The notes under the pieces: generated by a model | What the model saw: the letters and a program-made list of their open reading frames with translations, nothing else | Databases searched by the model: none | Told to the model about the DNA's origin: nothing | Assembly (NCBI GenBank): GCA_036898135.1 | Contig: CM072512.1 | Location: 36,375,772 to 36,439,771, forward strand | Direction: 5' to 3' | Source: Oncomelania hupensis | Lineage: Eukaryota > Mollusca > Gastropoda > Littorinimorpha > Pomatiopsidae | DNA: 64,000 nucleotides | Part shown: positions 20,101 to 30,773 of the stretch, one piece after another | Layout: every line of letters starts with the position of its first letter | How positions within the stretch are numbered: the first letter of the stretch is position 1 | Position numbers and translations under genes: made by a program

Positions 20101-20172
20101 TGGAACGTTCAAGAACGTTCTAGAAAGTTCTGAGAGTTTTTCGAAAGTTCTGGAAGTTTCTTGAACGTTCTA
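20101..20172. promoter_or_regulatory. two six-unit GAA/TTC arrays, heat-shock-element-like
   Basis: The first array is at 20103-20130 (GAAcgTTCaaGAAcgTTCta and on to GAAagTTC). The second is at 20143-20170 (GAAagTTCtgGAAgtTTCtt and on to GAAcgTTC). Each has six strictly alternating GAA/TTC units spaced by 2 bp, the canonical HSF-binding arrangement. They lie about 250 bp from the right end of the CACTA-like element. Function is inferred. Confidence 0.6.
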
Positions 20173-20787
20173 GAGTGTTCAGGAGAATTGTAGAAACATG
20201 TGGACAACTCTAGCAGTTCAGGGAGGAAGCTTGGCATTGAAAGCAAATCGATAATTTTCTCGAACACACACGATTTTCCAAATTTCATTGTCCCGGTCAC
20301 AGAAGCAAAGTTTTTGTGGAATAACAGCGATTTCCTTTCTGTTCTAGACCTAACGGGTTAGGAAAACACACTTTCAACCCAGGAACAGAACAAAAGTGAA
20401 AATTTGTTACATAGTGTAATTGAGATCATGGTCTATCATTCTGTTTCCCTTTTGTTTTGTTAGGGTAAAGCCGAGTCACAGCACCGCAAAGAAAAGTAAT
20501 ATCTTTGCAAATGCGTAATTTTCGGCTATGTGTGTGAATGTCTGGAAACACATTGAATGTCTTGCCATCTTGATTTTACTTTGCGGACACTTTCACTAAC
20601 TGCCAAGCATGTTCAATCATTCATATTTGTACTTTCTCAGAGGTCAGGGTCGTTGTGCTTACCATTTTCTAAAGACGTTTTATGCTGTAAGCCAATGTTG
20701 AAAATGTTCGTCTTACAGATAAATAGTTCAGATGAGGGCCTATCATTTCATGTTTTTACCTTGTGTTTCCTTAGGGTAAAACCCATG

Positions 20788-21382
20788 CATTTACAAAAGT
20801 GTTAATTTTCATGGCAGCGGTGTGACTGCACATTTACAAAAGTGTTAATTTTCATGGCAGCGGTGTGACTGCACATTTACAAAAGTGTTAATTTTCATGG
20901 CAGCGGTGTGACTGCACATTTACAAAAGTGTTAATTTTCATGGCAGCGGTGTGACTGCACATTTACAAAAGTGTTAATTTTCATGGCAGCGGACTGCACA
21001 TTTACAAAAGTGTTAATTTTCATGGCAGCGGTGTGACTGCACATTTACAAAAGTGTTAATTTTCATGGCAGCGGTGTGACTGCACATTTACAAAAGTGTT
21101 AATTTTCATGGCAGCGGTGTGACTGCACATTTACAAAAGTGTTAATTTTCATGGCAGCGGTGTGACTGCACATTTACAAAAGTGTTAATTTTCATGGCAG
21201 CGGACTGCACATTTACAAAAGTGTTAATTTTCATGGCAGCGGTGTGACTGCACATTTACAAAAGTGTTAATTTTCATGGCAGCGGTGTGACTGCACATTT
21301 ACAAAAGTGTTAATTTTCATGGCAGTGGTGTGACTGCACTGTAGTCACACCACTGCCATGAAAATTAACACTTTTGTAAATG
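20788..21382. repeat. 43-bp tandem array closed by an inverted unit, copy 1
   Basis: Thirteen units containing CATTTACAAAAGTGTTAATT, then TTCATGGCAGCGGTGTGACTG. The junctions after units 5 and 10 both lack the same 4 bases (GCGGACTGCAC), giving a five-unit higher-order period of about 211 bp. The last unit (CAGTGG variant) is followed, after a 9-base spacer, by its reverse complement (GTCACACCACTGCCATGAAA and on). Copy 2 has three units and the same inverted unit. Confidence 0.93.
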
Positions 21383-21416
21383 CGTATTTCTTTCGGGTAT
21401 GTGGGTGATAGGTAAG

Positions 21417-21742
21417 ACTGCTGCCCTTGTCATCTCCATCTTCCTATACGCTTGCGAGAAATTGGACCCTCACTGCAGATCTACAACGAAGAATACAAAG
21501 CATGGAGATGAGGTGCTACAGAAGACTTCTGGGCATTTCCTATACCCAGCACCTCACGACGTCCGACAGACCATCACACAAGCCATTGGACAACACGATG
21601 ACCTGCTCACAGTGGTGAAGAAACGGAAACTCCGATGGTATGGCCACGTCACCAGATCATCAGGCCTTGCAAAGACATCCTGCAAGGCACAGTGCAAGAA
21701 GGTAGAAGAAGAGGGAGACCGAAAAAGAGTTGGGAGGACAAC
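21417..21742 (+). pseudogene. LINE 3' fragment, part 1, copy 1
   Basis: Same LINE family as 7528-9300: LVISIFLYACE, RRIQSMEMRCYRRLLGISYT, TVVKKRKLRWYGHVTRSSGL. It is 5'-truncated and broken by frameshifts. The solo LTR at 21743 interrupts it, and it resumes at 22455. Confidence 0.85.
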
Positions 21743-22454
21743 TGTTACACTCAGTTCGATGTTGGTGATTTTCTATCAGTATCTGATTCAGCCCCGATGC
21801 TTGAATTCCTGATAGTTGTGTAACTCAGATTCGTTTATTCACGCAGCCCGTCCAAACAGCATACAAATCACAAAGTCGACGTATGAAGTTTTCCACTTTT
21901 ATTCAGCATACACCAACAACTGCATACAATTCTCAACTCAACTCAACAACTTTCACAGCAACTCTCCAAATCACTATCAACAACTTTACTATCAACAACA
22001 ATAACTCACAGCAACTCTCTCAACTTTTTTAACAGTGCGGCGCTTATATAGTCTCTACATACACGGGAACAAACGAGAATAATCCTACATAAAACACCAC
22101 AACCAATCAAAATTAATTTCATCATCACGTGACCCACGTCATACAACCCCATTTGGAATGGAAGCTTCCATGGTAACCAACAGAATAATCCACACGCTTC
22201 GATCGATAGTAAACAACTGATTCGAGAACGTTCTCAAATAATATCGAGCAACTAAAAACATCAACGTTACACAAAGCCTCTACTAATAACAACGCAAAAT
22301 CAAATCAAAGATAAATACACTCTATTACTGCATGCGTTGCAAAAATAAAACGAACAGATCTATCGCGCGCGTCACACACAAGCCTGCCATTGCACGCGCT
22401 TCACACATAACATCGTGCGCATTTCAAACGCACCATTCGCGTTTCAACGTAACA
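21743..22454 (-). mobile_element. solo LTR related to element A
   Basis: 712 bp, TGTTAC...GTAACA, flanked by ACAAC on both sides (21738-21742, 22455-22459). Copy 2 has the uninterrupted target (GGGAGGACAACATTCGAG near 45790). Read on the minus strand it matches the LTR of element A (TGTTACGTTGAAACG, GATAGATCT, TTTGATTTG, GAGGCTTTGT). It is the product of LTR-LTR recombination that removed the internal region. It also carries GAACGTTCTC and GAAGCTTCCAT motifs. Confidence 0.92.
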
Positions 22455-22600
22455 ACAACATTCGAGAATAAGCTGGCTTGACGAGTGAAGCCATCAGGGC
22501 TGCTGAGGACAGAGAAAGATGGAGCATGCTGGTTAAACGATCATCTGTGGTGCTTCAACAACCTCCGAGTTACGGGATAGGATAGGATAGGATAGGTGTG
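22455..22600 (+). pseudogene. LINE 3' fragment, part 2, copy 1
   Basis: It resumes at the target duplication and runs to the 3' end (CCTCCGAGTTACGGGATAGG) with a GATAG repeat tail. Without the solo LTR it matches 45790-45935. Confidence 0.85.
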
Positions 22601-24250
22601 ATCTGAATGGTTTGCCATCATATTTTAGTTTAATTTAATTTTAACTGTACAATCTCACAAGTTCGCATCACCACAATATAGCAGCCATCGGAAGAGCACA
22701 GATTTCAAAACCTCCACAACACGTCTGCCACCAGGTTAAACTTAAAGTGTCATCTAAATACCTTCGGGACAATGGTTAATCTTAGTTTCAACACGGCGAC
22801 CTTTGGCAGGATTACACCCTGTATGAACGATCATGCATTAATTGGCAGCCTTTAACTGCCTACAAAATGGGATGATCACACATCATTAAAAGATGAACGA
22901 CGCTTTCAATGCTAGGACATATAGTGTTGAAGAGAGAACACTATAATTATGAACGCGTAGCATTGTAGTGCGAAACTAATGTTCTGACCCCTTAATTTTG
23001 CCTTCAAAGTGCACTGACCTAATTTTCGAACGCGGCCTCTTCTTTCGTCGTGTGTACGCTTATCCGAGATGTTTTACCTCAATAGTGGTATTTAAAATAC
23101 CCCTTCTCTGATCACAATCAAAACGTGGGGAAAAAGAGCCCAGGCTCACTTTAAGTGTGGAATGGACGGGACTGAGTGTTGGACGCAGAAAGTGAGGAAT
23201 TAATTGATATTTTCACTTTGAGTGACAAATCATATCTTTGGTGATCTTGAATTGCGCCTCGACCTCGCGTTTTTTCAGGTTATTATTTCCAGACTTAGGT
23301 CGGAGTGTTTGTTCATTCTACTTTTGTTTAATTTCACCCCCCTCCTCCCCTACTTTTCATCCACCTCCTACTTCTTCTCTTCCCCAGGTAATAAAGAAGC
23401 AATAAAAAGCATTTATAAGAGAAAGATATAGAGCGAGAGAGAGAGGATAAATGAGAGAGAGACAGGTAGGCTGAGACAAATAGAACAAGAAAGAGACAGA
23501 AAACATCAAAGTCATCATCAATGATAAATAAATAAATAAATAAATAAATAACGGTCATGACAGAACCCTTTTCGCCCAAAGCACGCATATACGCCATGGG
23601 CAACCGAGCCATTCTTTGTCATTAAAAAACCAACCAGCCTCCAGTAGCTGGTAGCAGCACTCGCAAACACTTTCGAATGTTTCACTTGTCTTTATTAAAA
23701 GTGGTGCGACTTATCAATTGCTGGATGTCCTTGCTGTGATTGTTTCTGTGAGATTCATGGTTCTGTGATTGTTATTAGGACGCTGACTTTATTGGGGCCG
23801 CTTTGCTAGGCAATCGCAATGGCGTTATCAGGGAGCCCAACGTTTTCTTAAACTGCTTACACGCCCAACGGAGACTTTTCAGCGCAATAATAGGATTGAT
23901 TAGATTTTTCTCGAATGATATTGTCTCTTGTAAGAGTTGAAAAATGTAGGCCAGACTCTCCTCAACGATTCGACACGACACCCACAGTCCAGAGCTTTAA
24001 ACAATCAGCTGACCTGTTCGCACTATATATTACCCTAGATATGAGCTGTGCGCAGACCTTAATCCGGAAATCAATCAAAACGAAAATCAACCAACCAACA
24101 AATCCACCAAATCCACAATCCACCATCCAATTCACCAGTCAATAAATCAACCAAAATGAATCAATCCACCAAACAACCAAGCGGTTAGAACTTCAAGCAA
24201 TTGTGAACAACTAAGATCGTTGAGTCGTGTTTCAGTGATGTTTATTTTAC
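22601..24250. other. non-coding, older duplicated blocks A and B
   Basis: No gene seen. Block A (near 22785-22940: TTTCAACACGGCGACCTTTG, AATGGGATGATCACA) and block B (near 23690-23750: GTCTTTATTAAAAGTGGTGC) have diverged relatives near 26395-26530 and 26765-26830. It also holds a pyrimidine tract near 23335-23390, GA-rich sequence near 23430-23500 and (AAAT)n near 23523-23550. The matching copy 2 interval is about 45936-47830. Confidence 0.6.
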
Positions 24251-24604
24251 GTATTTCCTGTTAAGCAAGATACGGCTGAATAGAACCTGTGACTATGTTA
24301 CCTTCGTACTTTTCTGGCTGAATGACTCGTTGAATGACAACTAACAACTAAACAAACGAAACGCGCTGCCTGGCGGTAGCTGGTTAACATAGACTTGCAG
24401 TTAACAGGCGGTTGATAACAACTGGCTGTTTTCAGCCCACGCATTTGTTCTTGGTGCACTTTCTTCGTTTGCAGCACACTTGGAAGTTATTGCAATGAAG
24501 CCCATAACCGCTACATGATCCAGTCACAACCCAAAACTGAAAGCCCAACATAATTAAAATGAATAATGCTGTTTCTACTGATGTTGCTTCTGTTACTGAT
24601 GAGA
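24251..24604. other. older duplicated block C (second occurrence)
   Basis: It starts GCAAGATACGGCTGAATAG at about 24265 and is a diverged relative of 5325-5640. No coding sequence recognised. Confidence 0.55.
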
Positions 24605-24657
24605 TTGATGATGATGATGATGATGATGACGATGATGATGATGATGATGATGATGAA

Positions 24658-24738
<81 letters not shown>
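24605..24738. repeat. (GATGAT)n microsatellite, copy 1
   Basis: About 134 bp of GAT repeat with two interruptions (GAC, GAA). Copy 2 (48186-48264) is about 55 bp shorter. Poly-Asp and poly-Met ORFs here are artefacts. Confidence 0.95.
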
Positions 24739-25315
24739 CCAAAGAACTATTCTACAAAATAAGCTTAACGATGGTGAAAATGATGATCATACAAATGTTA
24801 TTCACGACGATGATGTTGATGAACCACCTCAACTATGAACACCATCATTACCAGTGCAGTTACGACCTTCAACGAAGAGAACGCCCGACACCATTAACAG
24901 ATCAGACCGTGATTTTATTGTAAAGATTTCCAAAGGTGTGTCAGTGTCTGGTAATACTTTTGAATGGACTGTCACCTTACTATCCCATGGATTGTCTTTG
25001 TTTTTAAATACGACACAATTTACTGTTTAATTATATTATTATAGATGTGTATTGTGTGGTGATAGTCACCCATCAACCATGCAGGCGAAATTCGGGTTGA
25101 CGTCTCCGAACGACAGACACAGACTGAGCAGTGCAATATAAGTCGGATGAGAGTATAAACCTAGCTCTAGGACCGAGCGCCAGACTTACAAGGTCCGTGA
25201 AACGTAATGCGTGCGTGCACAGACTAGATCTCGATTTATACACCCATCGGAAGGAGTACCAACACTGCGCTCAGTGGCATCACGGTCAGATTATCGGCAA
25301 GTTAGACTTTCACCT
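24739..25315. other. older duplicated block C, continued
   Basis: Relative of 6091-6420 (GTGTGTCAGTGTCTGGTAAT). It also contains a short SINE-A-like phrase (CGGATGAGAGTATAAACC, near 25143). The Harbinger-like element of copy 2 is inserted at the position matching 24880 here. Confidence 0.5.
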
Positions 25316-25392
25316 TGTATTGTATTGTATTGTATTGTATTGTATTGTATTGTATTGTATTGTATTGTATTGTATTGTATTGTATTGTATTG
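25316..25392. repeat. (TTGTA)n pentanucleotide repeat, copy 1
   Basis: About 15 units of TTGTA; copy 2 (49846-49907) has about 12. Confidence 0.95.
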
Positions 25393-25535
25393 TGCAATTT
25401 ACCCCCGACACGAAAGGACTCTGAGGAGAAAACTGAATGATGATCTGCTGTAGCACCATTGTCGCCAACACAAGGTACAGCAGTCTTGAAGTTTGCATCG
25501 TTACCTTATCTGATAAGATTTTTTTTTAAATACAG

Positions 25536-25575
25536 TAGCAGCAACAGCAGTAGTAGTAATAGTAGTAGCAGTGGC

Positions 25576-25606
<31 letters not shown>

Positions 25607-25633
25607 ATAGTAGTAGTAGTAGTAGTAGTAGTA
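25536..25633. repeat. (TAG)n microsatellite
   Basis: AGTAGT repeat with interruptions; the copy 2 counterpart is about 50045-50150. Ser-rich and Leu-rich ORFs here are artefacts. Confidence 0.9.
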
Positions 25634-26860
25634 CTTTACTAATAAGATTAAGAAGAAGTAGATGAAAAAAAATTGAAGAAGCTGTTATTATCAAGGAATA
25701 AAGACAACTCAATTGATTTTAATTCATCATAATAATTGAAATTACTCTCTATTAATTAAAATTACATTAATTAAAGCTCACATTATCACAGATAAACATA
25801 CAAACGCAGATTACGTCTAACAATAAACTAAGGACAATAACCGCATTACATAAAACTAATTACTACTGTAGCTTACCTGTTGCTGATGTGTAGGCTTATA
25901 TCACTCAAGCAATATAGTATATTATCGGACTATATAACCGATTGGTAAAATGGATTTGGAATATCTTCATGAACATTTCCTCAATTATATAATTGAAATA
26001 CCGCCCAGGACATTCAAACAAAATATGTTCCGAAATATAGACTAGCTGCGTTATTAAGGCCAGGCCACATAATTATGTAGACAAATCAATGACAGTCGGT
26101 GTCAAAAGACCACCAATGCATAAAGGGTTAATGTTAAAAAATATAGCTTTAGTTTTGTTCTTAATCTACCAGTCAAACCATACAGAATTGGAGGTAACAC
26201 TCACCAAAAGATTATGAAATTACCGCTTTTCTCTTTCAGCATTAGTTATAGCCTACATGCATCTGACGCTGCTTTACTTTACTGAAAACAAAGTCATTTG
26301 GTAGGCCACATCTGGAAGATCACGTGACCAGCTTATGGGCGTTTCTTCAACTGACAGACATACACACAGAGAATATCAGAGACTAATGGGGTTATAATTT
26401 CAACACGACGATCTTTGGTTTAATGACACACTGTTCGAACGATCAGGCATTGGAAGCCTTTCAATGGCTATGCAATGGGATGATCACAGACAACTTCCAA
26501 TGCTGTGAAACATAGTTCAAGGAAGACAAAACCCTCAAAGGTGTAGCGAAAACGTTGGCAGGCGGCGACGATGCAGTGGTTGTTTAAAAATGAAAATAAA
26601 AAAAAAAATCAGCATGATTACTTCACTCGATTTGGATTTTTTTTGTTTGTTTGTTTTTTAAGACATAGGTAACATCTTAAAGCAGACCAATTTTGAATCA
26701 CATCCCTCCTGTAGTTTGGGAGAAAATGTGATATAAAAACAACAACAAACCTATCCAAAGTGTCTTGTGTCTTAATTACAATTGGTGCGACTTATTTATT
26801 GCTTTAGATACAGCGCAGTCTCTCGCTATCCTGATCCATTATCATTGTAGGCTATATCAT
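25634..26860. other. older duplicated block D, then blocks A and B again
   Basis: No gene. 25755-26395 is a diverged relative of 9325-9425 plus 10750-11300, including GGACATTCAAACAAA, AAAGGGTTAATGTTAAAA and ATCACGTGACCA. Blocks A and B follow directly from 26395, showing that an older A-B-C-D unit was once tandem. The copy 2 counterpart is about 50151-51360. Confidence 0.55.
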
Positions 26861-27671
26861 TAGCCGATTCAGCGCCGATGTTTGAATCTTGATATGTGTC
26901 ACTCTAATTAGTTTATCCACGCAGCCTGTTCACTCAGCAACAAGACAGGAGTAGTCGTATTGAGTTTTCCAACTATATTCAGCAAACACTGAAAACTGCA
27001 TACAAGGTCGTTTTCCGAAAATAACTTCGAAATTCACTTTTCGGAGGTAGTCAGTGCATTATTTATATTGTCTTTTAACAATCTAGAGAAGCTTCGAACA
27101 TTCCAGAATGACGCAATAACACCCAATCAAAATAAAACTCGTCACTGGCACTATGCGCTGTCTAACGACATGGAACATTCCACAGTTTACAATGTATCGC
27201 CAGATAGATCTGGAGACTTCGATCGATAATAAACAAGTAATTCCTGAAAATTTTCAACGATACTTCAACAATATCGATCGACGAAAACCATCAACATTAT
27301 AGGCACAGCGACTCAATCAAAGCTTTTTAGATTTTGAGGTTAGGTCAGCCAGACAAGCTATAAATAGCGTCGCCGATGCTTCCTTTCACTGGTGTTTCAC
27401 CCGTCCCCTGTGCGCTTGATGTGTCCGGGGACGTTAATCTATAAAACTGAACCTTTCACTGGAAGGGAGGGTGCAGGCAAGCTATAAATAGCCCGCAACA
27501 AGCAAGATGTGGAGGCACTAAACAGTGCTGCTCACATAGGAATTGAGCTGGTGTGTACGAGGCTTTTTTCTGGCAACAGCGCAGAATCAAACCAAAGGTA
27601 AATACACGCTATCATCGCATGCTTGGCAAAATAGCATATTCGGCACTACTGTGCGCGTCTTAATCGTAACA
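26861..27671 (-). mobile_element. degenerate LTR of the element-A superfamily, copy 1
   Basis: Minus-strand relative of the solo LTR: GATTCAGCGCCGATGTTTGA, TTATCCACGCAGCCTGTTC, GAGTTTTCCAACTATATTCAGC, AATCAAACCAAAGGTAAATAC. It ends at GTAACA (27671). About 265 bp is inserted in it (roughly 27305-27570). It carries GAAGCTTCGAACATTCCAGAA and GGAACATTCCA motifs. The equivalent in copy 2 ends at 52108. Confidence 0.7.
27350..27490 (+). promoter_or_regulatory. two direct repeats with strong TATA-like sequence
   Basis: CAAGCTATAAATAGC occurs near 27355 and again near 27478. Between them is a CCTTTCACTGG direct repeat; copy 2 has lost the sequence between its two occurrences. Transcriptional activity is unknown. 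Confidence 0.35.
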
Positions 27672-27859
27672 GTGTATGATACAGTACACTTGTTTTACCT
27701 CCGCGATATGTTCCGGCTTAGTTCGGTCGATGCGCAACCAATTAAGTAGAATCTGGTGATGACCTTTGCGCTTGATTGTGGATATGGCCTGTTTACGTGG
27801 CGGCTTAACCCAGTCATTGGCGACTTCGCCCATACAAATAGCAAACGAGAGCACCCGCG

Positions 27860-27921
<62 letters not shown>

Positions 27922-28092
27922 TAGGGAGAGAGCTGTTTATTTCAAGTTCATTCAAATACAGCAATAACACATCAAATACAACAGTTCATACTACGTACCT
28001 GTACAAACGTAAACGAACAGCACACGTAGGCTATCAGCCATTGGGCATTGAATGGTAATTTTTAAAGAGTATAAAATAAGAAGATAATATGC

Positions 28093-28093
<1 letters not shown>
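27672..28093. other. non-coding, with a (GA)n run
   Basis: (GA)n at about 27864-27918 (copy 2: about 52296-52362). No gene seen; the Arg-Glu repeat ORF is an artefact. Confidence 0.6.
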
Positions 28094-28182
<89 letters not shown>

Positions 28183-28183
28183 T
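28094..28183. repeat. (AAT)n microsatellite
   Basis: About 90 bp; the copy 2 equivalent is 52536-52612. The following TTTATTTTGTATAGCGCAAT and CACAAAGCGCTTGATCAC look like the 3' end of a SINE in minus orientation, with this tract as its tail. Confidence 0.85.
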
Positions 28184-28645
28184 TATTTTGTATAGCGCAA
28201 TTCAAACATAAAATGCTTCACAAAGCGCTTGATCACACGCAGCCACACACAGATACACACGCATAATAAATCTATTCTGCATTTAAAAACAAGACAACAT
28301 GTAAACCTAGTAAAGGTAACAAACCAACAAATAAAAGTATAAAATCAGTCAATCAATCAATAAACTTATATAAAATAAATGAATAATTTCACAGAAAAAA
28401 TTTAAGAGAGGGACGTTAATACCAAAAGAGGCAGATCAACAATGCCTTATCTAAGATGTAAAGTGTAAATGGTGGTGAAATACAGCAGTTTTAAAAGTAG
28501 AATAATCGTTGAATAACTAAACATCGTTACAACGTATGACAGGCCAGATGAAGAGAATAAAAGCTTGTGTAATGGCATTAATCTGGTTTAAAAAGAAAAC
28601 ATATTTGTGATACACATAATAATAGTAACAACACCAATAACAATA
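28184..28645 (-). other. possible retroposon in minus orientation between two (AAT)n tracts
   Basis: It begins with the GCGC/GCGCTT motif typical of SINE 3' ends in marine invertebrates, and otherwise shows no recognised domain. The copy 2 counterpart is 52613-53080. Confidence 0.35.
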
Positions 28646-28654
28646 ATAATAATA

Positions 28655-28741
<87 letters not shown>
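28646..28741. repeat. (TAA)n microsatellite
   Basis: About 95 bp; copy 2: about 53080-53180. Poly-Ile ORFs here are artefacts. Confidence 0.95.
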
Positions 28742-28742
<1 letters not shown>

Positions 28743-29801
28743 GCAGTTTCTAATTTCATTTACAGTGAAAACAAGTTAAGAGGGATCAAATGTCATTTAA
28801 AAAAGCAAAACAATTTTAAGACAAGTACACAATAAACAACGACGAACGGTGCTTTCAACGGTATGGAAGAATATGTAAGGGAAAACAGAACCTTCATTTG
28901 CTGACAGTTTATTCACGTTAGAAAGTAAAGGCTGTTCGCCGTTGATCTTCGCCTGATTGTGTTGCTATTGTGTTGTTAAGTGTCGGTCAGTTATCTAAGG
29001 TTTCTCTTACCTTCAAAAAGCATCTAGTGCGACAGCTTGTAAGATTTTTTTTTTCTATAACTTTAAGACCTTCCTTTCTGGGATTGTTTCCCTCTCTCCC
29101 CTCCCCTTCTTCTCCCACCCACAACCCTGCATCCCCTTCCCCCCCCTCCTCCGCCCTTTCCCGGCTATGCTTTCGTTGTTTCTACAGCCGTTCGTGTGTT
29201 TTATTGTTTCTATGTTCCCTAGTGCTGCGGAAAGAAGAAACACCCCCAAGTATCAGAGAATAGCGTCACCAACATGATGAAGATAGAATGTCTGTCGTCG
29301 TTCACATTGAGTACTAAAATCATGAATGGATGTTGTGCTGTATACTTACAATGCAACTGCAATATTTTCAACAACAACAACAACACACACACGGCACGCC
29401 CAAGTGGCATCCTGATAAAAACCACGATTTGACACATTTCAGTGCGAAATGTGAATGTCATGTGAGCTTATATTGCTGCTGCATGTACATTTCTCAGTGT
29501 ACAGAGGCACCTGTTGACCTAATGTCGCCTTAGTTTAGTTCTCCTTATAGAAGGAAACAGTTTAGAATATTAATACGAGCACTTCCGAATGCGAAATGCG
29601 TATGTGGCTCGATGAATCAAACCTACATTTCTTTGTTAATGATTTGTTGATTTGACCCGTCGCTTGTATTATATAGCCTACATTTAATAAAACAACTTTC
29701 TTCTTCGTCTTTTTTTATAAGTAAACGTGTTCGACTGTATAATGTACACACCTTTCAGAGATTAAAATAACTTTTCCTTAAAACACTCGTCTGTAACAGA
29801 G
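28742..29801. other. non-coding, nothing recognised
   Basis: It holds a pyrimidine-rich tract (about 29083-29165) followed by TTTCTACAG, which could look like a splice acceptor but has no supporting exon. ORFs of 60-100 aa are not convincing. The copy 2 counterpart is 53181-54249. Confidence 0.5.
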
Positions 29802-29802
29802 A

Positions 29803-29889
<87 letters not shown>

Positions 29890-29957
29890 AGAAAGAGAGA
29901 AAGAAAGAGATAAAAGATAGAAAGAAATAAAGAAAAAAAAGGAGGGAGAGGAATAGG

Positions 29958-30001
<44 letters not shown>
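29802..30001. repeat. (GA)n tracts, copy 1
   Basis: Two pure GA runs (about 29802-29883 and 29966-30001) separated by a purine-only stretch; all-purine strand over about 200 bp. The copy 2 equivalent (about 54250-54476) has a much longer second run. Confidence 0.95.
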
Positions 30002-30003
<2 letters not shown>

Positions 30004-30203
30004 AATGGTAAAAAAAGTAAGCGCTCCAAGGGTTCGCTTTCTGTTGCATCTTGCCCTTGGGGCTTGTAACAATACAAATGAATAACATAACATCATAGAA
30101 CACGTTCATCATGACATTAAATAAAATTGTTTTGAAATTTTCAAAATAAAATAAACGACACGAAGGAGGAAGTAAGAACAAAATAAGGAGCACAGTTAGC
30201 AGA

Positions 30204-30665
30204 GACGGCCGAGGCTTATGTCGCCTCTACACCATATAGTCCACAGTGCGTAACAGAACGGCCGAGGCTTATGTCGCCTCTACACCATATAGTCCACAGT
30301 GCGTAACAGAACGGCCGAGGCTTATGTCGCCTCTACACCATATAGTCCACAGTGCGTAACAGAACGGCCGAGGCCTTATGTCGTCTCTACACCCAATAGT
30401 CCACAGTGCGTAACAGAACGGCCGAGGCTTATGTCGTCTCTACACCCAATAGTCCACAGTGCGTAACAGAACGGCCGAGGCTTATGTCACCCCTCCACCC
30501 AATAGTCCACAGTGCGTAACAGAACGGCCGAGGCTTATGTCGTCTCTACACCCAATAGTCCACAGTGCGTAACAGAACGGCCGAGGCTTATGTCGTCTCT
30601 ACACCCAATAGTCCACAGTGCGTAACAGAACGGCCGAGGCTTACGTCAACGATCCACCAGAAGCG
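30204..30665. repeat. 53-bp tandem array, 9 units, copy 1
   Basis: The unit contains AACGGCCGAGGCTTATGTCG and AATAGTCCACAGTGCGTAAC. Two sequence classes (ACACCATATAG and ACACCCAATAG) are ordered along the array. Copy 2 (54745-55366) has 12 units. Confidence 0.93.
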
Positions 30666-30773
30666 ATGTAGACCTCGGCCCTCTCTGCTACGCAGTGTGG
30701 TTAGGAAGAAGCAGCCGAGGGAGCAAAGGAGGCGGAAGATAAATAGGAAGATAAAGATTTCAAGATAGTCGGT

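Larger units (their letters stand above)
12824..20416. mobile_element. CACTA-like DNA transposon, non-autonomous, with a nested LTR element
   Basis: Termini are CACTATGTAACA and TGTTACATAGTG, a 12-bp perfect inverted repeat, flanked by TAA on both sides (12821-12823, 20417-20419). Copy 2 has the empty site with one TAA (ACAGATAATTGAG near 44880-44893). A CACTA start with a 3-bp target duplication is the signature of the CACTA/EnSpm (CMC) group. Sub-terminal similarity extends inward (GTTCCTGG, AAACTTTGCTT). Without the LTR element it is about 1.95 kb and contains a minisatellite and GAA/TTC arrays but no recognisable transposase, so it would depend on one supplied in trans. Confidence 0.8.

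Noticed and set aside
20788..21382. CRISPR-like array (also the 53-bp and 64-bp arrays)
   Set aside because: Units are directly adjacent with no variable spacers, and the context is an animal genome full of retrotransposons.
24559..24838. Acidic (poly-Asp) and Met-rich ORFs
   Set aside because: They come from the (GATGAT)n tract. Copy 2 changes the length freely, as expected for a microsatellite.
29083..29270. Host exon after the polypyrimidine tract and TTTCTACAG
   Set aside because: The following ORF has no recognisable domain, and the sequence class (pyrimidine patches) recurs in non-coding repeats here.
29755..30193. Leu-Ser repeat ORFs, also at 54192-54583 and 1735-1962
   Set aside because: Translations of (GA)n/(TC)n runs; no conserved flanking sequence supports a protein.
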